Shown piece after piece: positions 59,898 through 64,000 of a stretch of 64,000 nt of DNA. The notes under the pieces were generated by a model that worked only from the letters and a program-made list of their open reading frames with translations, was not told where the DNA came from and searched no databases. The position numbers and the translations under genes are program-made. Numbering within the stretch: the first letter of the stretch is position 1; each line of letters starts with the position of its first letter. The stretch is from contig CABDWT010000019.1 in NCBI GenBank assembly GCA_901456055.1, positions 310,001 to 374,000 on the forward strand. The letters run 5' to 3'. Origin of the DNA: Phytobacter ursingii. Lineage in GTDB: Bacteria > Pseudomonadota > Gammaproteobacteria > Enterobacterales > Enterobacteriaceae.

Positions 59898-60893
59898 TTA
59901 ACGACGCTGGAAGTAAGTCAACGCAAGGGCACCGGCCAGCACCAGCCCCTTAATAATGTCCATGGCGTAATACGGAACGGAGAGCATCACCAGTCCGTTG
60001 GAGAGCACGCCGAGAATCACTGCCCCCACCAGCGTACCGAGCGCATTCGGCTTACCGGAACCCGCCAGCGAGAACCCAATCCACGCCGCCGCGACCGCAT
60101 CCATGAGGTAGCCGCCGCCCGCGTTCACCTGCGAAGAGCCGATGCGCGAGGCGAGCAAAATGCCACCTAACCCCGCCAACAAAGAAGCAATGACATAGGC
60201 CGCCACTTTGTAGCGAGTGGTACGAATACCGGATAAGCGCGCCGCTTCCGGGTTACCGCCAATGGCGTACATACGGCGACCATGGGTAGTCAGCGACAAA
60301 CCAAGCTGCGCCACAACCGTGACCACCAGCATGATGATGACGATGGTCGGCACCTGGCCCAGCAGGCTGAAGGCGGCAGGGATGGTCCCTTCGGCCATAT
60401 CACCGCTCGGCAACACCATGTTCTCGGTGATCGAGCCGCCGTAGCTGTAGGTCATCGCCACACCCTGAATCACAAACAGGCTGCCGAGGGTCGCCAGCAT
60501 GTCCGGAATACGCAACACCACAATCAGGAAAGCGTTAAACAGCCCCACCAGCGTACACAGCGCCAGTGTCACCAGAATCGCTTCGGTGGTGCCAAAGCCA
60601 TGCCAGACAAACAGAGAAATGACCAGCGCGTTTGCCAGTGAAGCGGTTGAACCGACGGAAAGATCAAAACCGCCGATGGTCAGCGAAATGGATACGCCAA
60701 CCCCAATCACCGTAACGATGGCGATGGAACGTAAAATGTTGATGATGTTGAACGGGTCGAGGAAGTTATCCGATGCCAGACCAAAGATGACCACCAGCGC
60801 GACGACCGTCAGCAGCATGCCCCATTTATAAAGAAAATCGAAAAACTGCTGACGGGATGACACCGCAGCCTTAACTGAAAGGGCTTTGCTCAC
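59898..60893 (-). CDS. RbsC-type sugar ABC transporter permease
   Basis: 331 aa from GTG 60893, which overlaps the ATPase stop as GTGA and has CGGAGG upstream; the longer frame upstream lies inside the ATPase gene. BPD_transp_2 family: about 8-10 helices, conserved SLTIGGFDLSVGS (about 70-82) and GLLAGLGGILLASRIGSSQ region. Second gene of the operon. Confidence 0.9.
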   Translation of the reverse strand: MSKALSVKAAVSSRQQFFDFLYKWGMLLTVVALVVIFGLASDNFLDPFNIINILRSIAIVTVIGVGVSISLTIGGFDLSVGSTASLANALVISLFVWHGFGTTEAILVTLALCTLVGLFNAFLIVVLRIPDMLATLGSLFVIQGVAMTYSYGGSITENMVLPSGDMAEGTIPAAFSLLGQVPTIVIIMLVVTVVAQLGLSLTTHGRRMYAIGGNPEAARLSGIRTTRYKVAAYVIASLLAGLGGILLASRIGSSQVNAGGGYLMDAVAAAWIGFSLAGSGKPNALGTLVGAVILGVLSNGLVMLSVPYYAMDIIKGLVLAGALALTYFQRR

Positions 60894-62392
60894 GCTGCCG
60901 TTCCTCCGGTGGAAAAATAAAGTAACGTCTCTTCGCGGGCCTCCTCGCCCTTCACTTCTGCAACAATGCGCCCGTCCCAGAGCACACAAATGCGGTCGCA
61001 CAGGCCTACCAGTTCGGAAAACTCCCCGGAGGCATAAATCACGCCTTTCCCTTCCCGCGCCAGCCCGTCAATCAACTGGAACAGATCGGTTTTGGCTTTC
61101 ACGTCGACCCCTTTGGTCGGCTCGTCAAAAATCACCACGTTGGCGTTACCGCGCAGCCATTTGCCAATCGCCACTTTCTGCTGGTTACCGCCGGAAAGAC
61201 GGCGCAAGGTTTGCCCCGGCCCGGTTGTGCGCACGCCGACGCGGGCAATCACCTCCTGCGCCCAGCGCCAGGCCTTGCGATGACCGAACAGGCTCCAGCG
61301 AGAGAACGAGTTGTCCGCGCTGACCGACAGATTCATGGCGATAGGCTCTTCAATGAAGATGCCCTCTTTGCGCCGCTCTTCTGGCACCAGCGCCAGCCCG
61401 CGAATCACGGAATCCGCCGGATCGCGGGGTCGCCACGGCTGGCTGTTAAGTTCGCCGCGTGTCACTTTACTTTTGCTCGCGCCAAACAGCGCCTTGCACA
61501 GTTCGGTTTTTCCCGCCCCGGCAAGACCGGCGATGCCCAGAATTTCTCCTTTGCGCAGGCGCAGAGAGATGTCTTTTAGCAATTGCTCGTCATGCAGGCC
61601 ATCGATGCTCAACAGAACCTCATCGCTGTGCGGCGGGCGCTTAGGCGGGTAGATGTCGCTCAGTTCATGGCCGAGCATCTTCTCGACGATTTGCTCGCCG
61701 CTGAGTTCCGCCATCGGACCAGACTCAATTAACTTGCCATCACGCAACACGGTGAGGGTGTCACATATCGCTTTCAGCTCATGAATACGGTGAGAGATAA
61801 ACACCACGCCGATACCCTGTTGTTGCAGGCGTCGCACCACGGTAAACAGGCGCTCGCTCTCATGCTGATCGAGGGGAGCAGTGGGTTCATCGAGGATCAA
61901 AAAGCGGCAGTGATGCGACAACGCGCGCGCCAGCAGAATTTGCTGTTTCTCCGCCAGCGTGCAGGTATCGATAGAACGGCGCACATCCAGCGACACGTCC
62001 AGTTGTGCCAGCGCGTCCTGGGCGAGCTTGCGCATTTCACCCCAGCGCCAGGCGTGTCCCGTTTCCGCCAGTCTGTCGAGCATGATATTTTCCGCAATTG
62101 ACAAGCCGGGGATCAGCGCCACGTCCACTTCCTGCTGTACAAGGTGAATGCCTAGCTGTTTGGCGTCACGCGGGGTGCGGATGGCAACGGGCTGACGATT
62201 AATGACAATTTCGCCCTCGTAATGATCATGAGTACCGCACAATACCGCCATCAGGGTCGATTTTCCTGCACCGTTGGCGCCCGTAAGCGCATGCACGGAA
62301 CCGCCACGCAGAGTGAAATCGACATGCGACAATGCGCTAAATCCGCCAAACGCGAGGCTGATAGTGCGCATTTCGAGGTGGTGAGTGCTCAT
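60890..62392 (-). CDS. RbsA-type sugar ABC transporter ATP-binding protein (two ABC domains)
   Basis: 500 aa cytoplasmic protein with tandem ABC cassettes. First: Walker A GANGAGKST (about 38-46), Walker B RFLILDEPTAPLDQ; its signature is degenerate (TCTLAEKQQILLARA). Second: GLAGAGKTEL (about 292), signature LSGGNQQK, VVIFDEPTKGVDV. First gene of the operon, divergent from hcxA. Confidence 0.92.
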   Translation of the reverse strand: MSTHHLEMRTISLAFGGFSALSHVDFTLRGGSVHALTGANGAGKSTLMAVLCGTHDHYEGEIVINRQPVAIRTPRDAKQLGIHLVQQEVDVALIPGLSIAENIMLDRLAETGHAWRWGEMRKLAQDALAQLDVSLDVRRSIDTCTLAEKQQILLARALSHHCRFLILDEPTAPLDQHESERLFTVVRRLQQQGIGVVFISHRIHELKAICDTLTVLRDGKLIESGPMAELSGEQIVEKMLGHELSDIYPPKRPPHSDEVLLSIDGLHDEQLLKDISLRLRKGEILGIAGLAGAGKTELCKALFGASKSKVTRGELNSQPWRPRDPADSVIRGLALVPEERRKEGIFIEEPIAMNLSVSADNSFSRWSLFGHRKAWRWAQEVIARVGVRTTGPGQTLRRLSGGNQQKVAIGKWLRGNANVVIFDEPTKGVDVKAKTDLFQLIDGLAREGKGVIYASGEFSELVGLCDRICVLWDGRIVAEVKGEEAREETLLYFSTGGTAA

Positions 62393-62493
62393 CCGACGCG
62401 AGTTCCTGATAAATAAGTTTATTTGACGAATTTTTCACAGGCCGCCTTGACTGGCAACGACAGAAAAGGCATAAGATAAAGCAAAATAATATT

Positions 62494-62517
62494 AGCCATC
62501 CGGATGTCCAGACATAA
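62494..62517. promoter_or_regulatory. Weak tandem met-box-like sequence upstream of hcxA
   Basis: Three adjacent octamers in register, AGCCATCC, GGATGTCC and AGACATAA, each about 5/8 to AGACGTCT, 36 nt before the hcxA start. In E. coli the ybdH-ybdL intergenic region is a MetJ site, so retention is plausible, but each box alone is weak. Confidence 0.4.
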
Positions 62518-62552
62518 CATCGGGTTAGCGATAGCACACAAGGACACAACCC

Positions 62553-63641
62553 ATGAGCAACACTAATATTCGCGTCGTCACTGGCCCGGCTAACTATTTC
62601 TCTCACGCAGGAAGCCTTACGCATCTCCATGATTTTTATACGGCAGAGCAACTTTCCCGTGCGGTGTGGATTTACGGCGAACGTGCCATTGAAGGGGCTC
62701 GCCCGTTCCTGCCGGAGGGCTTTAACGCACCTGGCGCGAAACATCTGTTGTTCAAAGGCCATTGCAGCGAGCGCGACGTGGCAGAGCTGGCCGAACTGGC
62801 GGGCGATGATCGTGCGGTGGTGATTGGCGTGGGCGGCGGCGCGCTTCTGGATACAGCCAAAGCGGTGGCGCGTCGTTTAGCTTTGCCTGTCGTTGCCATT
62901 CCGACCATTGCAGCGACCTGCGCGGCCTGGACACCGCTCTCCGTCTGGTACAACGACGCTGGTCAGGCGCTGCATTTTGAAATTTTTGACGATGCCAATT
63001 TCCTGGTGCTGGTCGAGCCGCAGATCATTCTTAATGCTCCTGCGCAATACCTGCTGGCGGGGATCGGCGATACGCTCGCGAAATGGTATGAAGCGGTCGT
63101 GCTGGCGCCCGAACCGGAAAACCTGCCGCTGACGGTACGTCTGGGAATTAACAACGCGCAGGCGATTCGCGATGTCCTGCTCGCCAGCAGCGAAGAGGCG
63201 CTGGCGGATCAGGCGCGTGGTGAAGTCACGCAGACGTTTCGTGACGTGGTGGATGCGATTATCGCCGGTGGCGGCATGGTGGGCGGTCTCGGCGAGCGCT
63301 ATACCCGCGTTGCCGCAGCGCATGCGGTGCATAACGGTCTGACGGTATTGCCGCAAACGGAGAAATTCCTCCATGGGACGAAAGTGGCCTACGGCATTCT
63401 GGTGCAAAGCGCCCTGCTCGGTCAGGATGACGTGCTGGCGCAACTGGTCAATGCGTACCAGCGCTTTAATCTGCCCACCACGCTGGCGGCGCTTGATGTG
63501 GACATCAACAACCATGCCGAGCTGGACCGTGTGATTGCCCACACCTTGCGCCCGGTGGAGTCCATTCACTATCTGCCAGGCGAACTAAGCCCGGCAACGC
63601 TGCGCGCGGCGTTCGAAAAGGTCGAGCATTTTACCCGCTAA
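62553..63641 (+). CDS. hcxA: Hydroxycarboxylate dehydrogenase A (YbdH)
   Basis: Iron-alcohol-dehydrogenase-family NAD(P)H enzyme that reduces 2-oxo acids such as 2-oxobutyrate; 362 aa, close to E. coli YbdH throughout. NAD motif VIGVGGGALLDTAKA (about 90-104), metal ligands in GIGDTLAKWYE (Asp), HAVHNGL and LHGTKVAYG (His). In E. coli it is the divergent neighbour of ybdL; here 18.4 kb of DNA lies between them. Ends 1 nt before the opposing TetR gene. Confidence 0.94.
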   Translation: MSNTNIRVVTGPANYFSHAGSLTHLHDFYTAEQLSRAVWIYGERAIEGARPFLPEGFNAPGAKHLLFKGHCSERDVAELAELAGDDRAVVIGVGGGALLDTAKAVARRLALPVVAIPTIAATCAAWTPLSVWYNDAGQALHFEIFDDANFLVLVEPQIILNAPAQYLLAGIGDTLAKWYEAVVLAPEPENLPLTVRLGINNAQAIRDVLLASSEEALADQARGEVTQTFRDVVDAIIAGGGMVGGLGERYTRVAAAHAVHNGLTVLPQTEKFLHGTKVAYGILVQSALLGQDDVLAQLVNAYQRFNLPTTLAALDVDINNHAELDRVIAHTLRPVESIHYLPGELSPATLRAAFEKVEHFTR

Positions 63642-63642
63642 T

Positions 63643-64000
63643 TCAGGCAGGCCATAAAGCCATGGCTGAGCGGGCAATACTCAGCAAAATTTCACGGCTC
63701 GCGCCATCGCGGGCCTGAATTGACATCCCCTGCTGAATACTGACATAGAGCCGCGTCAGTGCTTCGACATCCACTGAACCGGGCAGGTCGCCCTGTTTTT
63801 GCGCCTGCTCCAGCCGCGTTTTTAACAGTGAGAAACCTGCGGCGCGCATGCGGCGAACCAGTTGGCCGAGCCGGTCGTTGCCTTCACTGCCTACCGCTGA
63901 AAGTGTGACCATACAGCCGTGCGGCATATCCGTTTGCGTCAGCATATCCGCAGAGCTCTCCAGCCACAGCCACACCGCCTCACGTGGAGACGGCTCGCTG
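63643..64000 (-). CDS. TetR/AcrR-family regulator, C-terminal part (truncated by window)
   Basis: Frame is open to the window edge on the minus strand (…SPREAVWLWLESSADML…), 118 residues seen. The ligand-binding part contains LGQLVRRMRAAGFSLLKTRLEQAQKQGDLPGSVD-like helices and the family pattern VEALTRLYVSIQQGMSIQARDGAS, typical of TetR proteins with a TetR_C_16-like end. The DNA-binding N terminus is outside the window, so target and ligand are unknown. Confidence 0.8.
   Translation of the reverse strand, partial: SEPSPREAVWLWLESSADMLTQTDMPHGCMVTLSAVGSEGNDRLGQLVRRMRAAGFSLLKTRLEQAQKQGDLPGSVDVEALTRLYVSIQQGMSIQARDGASREILLSIARSAMALWPA

Overview
The window is chromosomal DNA of an enterobacterium (order Enterobacterales). 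Protein sequences and gene order from asnB through the metT–glnX tRNA operon, ubiF-miaB-ybeZYX-lnt, gltI-sroC-gltJKL, rihA, leuS-lptE-holA-nadD, rsfS-rlmH-mrdAB-rlpA-dacA, lipBA, tatE, crcB/cspE, dcuC, rna/rnk, uspG, ahpFC, dsbG and ybdNML follow the E. coli/Salmonella min 14-15 region very closely. It is not E. coli: cobD sits between nadD and cobC (Salmonella/Citrobacter arrangement), a complete methionine-salvage set (mtnBCD, mtnA, mtnK) is present, and pagP, dpiAB-cit, ybdR and ybdO are absent from their E. coli K-12 positions. A Citrobacter/Enterobacter-like species is my best guess; the species cannot be fixed from the sequence alone.

Layout. 1-1.7 kb: 3' end of asnB, then a seven-tRNA operon with a stringent-type promoter. 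1.7-8.8 kb: ubiquinone hydroxylase (minus), tRNA thiomethylase miaB, the ybeZ-ybeY-ybeX-lnt RNA-maturation/envelope operon. 9.1-12.5 kb: glutamate/aspartate ABC transporter with the GcvB-sponge sRNA SroC in its first intergenic gap. 12.6-31 kb: rihA, ybeL, leuS-lptE-holA-nadD, cobD/cobC, and the cell-shape operon rsfS-rlmH-mrdA-mrdB-rlpA followed by dacA, ybeD, lipB, ybeF, lipA. 31-41 kb: tatE/ybeM, crcB/cspE, dcuC with an FNR box, RNase I, rnk, a possible 29-residue membrane protein, uspG, ahpF-ahpC separated by an ERIC element, and dsbG.

41-64 kb is the accessory part: the IbrA/IbrB-like pair ybdN-ybdM, methionine transaminase ybdL divergent from mtnBCD, a lipoprotein and two small unknowns, an MHS transporter + M20 peptidase operon with a divergent LysR regulator, a second LysR gene divergent from a thioredoxin-fold gene and a degenerate metallo-beta-lactamase-fold gene, mtnA/mtnK, an LVIVD-repeat protein downstream of a RbsBCA-type sugar ABC transporter, hydroxycarboxylate dehydrogenase hcxA, and a truncated TetR gene at the window edge. 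Two clear MetJ operators (ybdL/mtnB, mtnA/mtnK) and a third weak one (hcxA) suggest that the dispersed salvage genes are one methionine-responsive regulon.

Non-coding structure is concentrated in the same accessory part: a dispersed palindromic GTGCGGT…CCCTCACCC repeat family that in one place supplies the stop codon of rihA, a 5 x 35-bp tandem array, a densely hairpinned ~260-nt element with 120-nt-spaced direct repeats, REP and ERIC elements, and a candidate small RNA antisense-side of the ahpC–dsbG spacer. No prophage, IS, integron or CRISPR array was seen.
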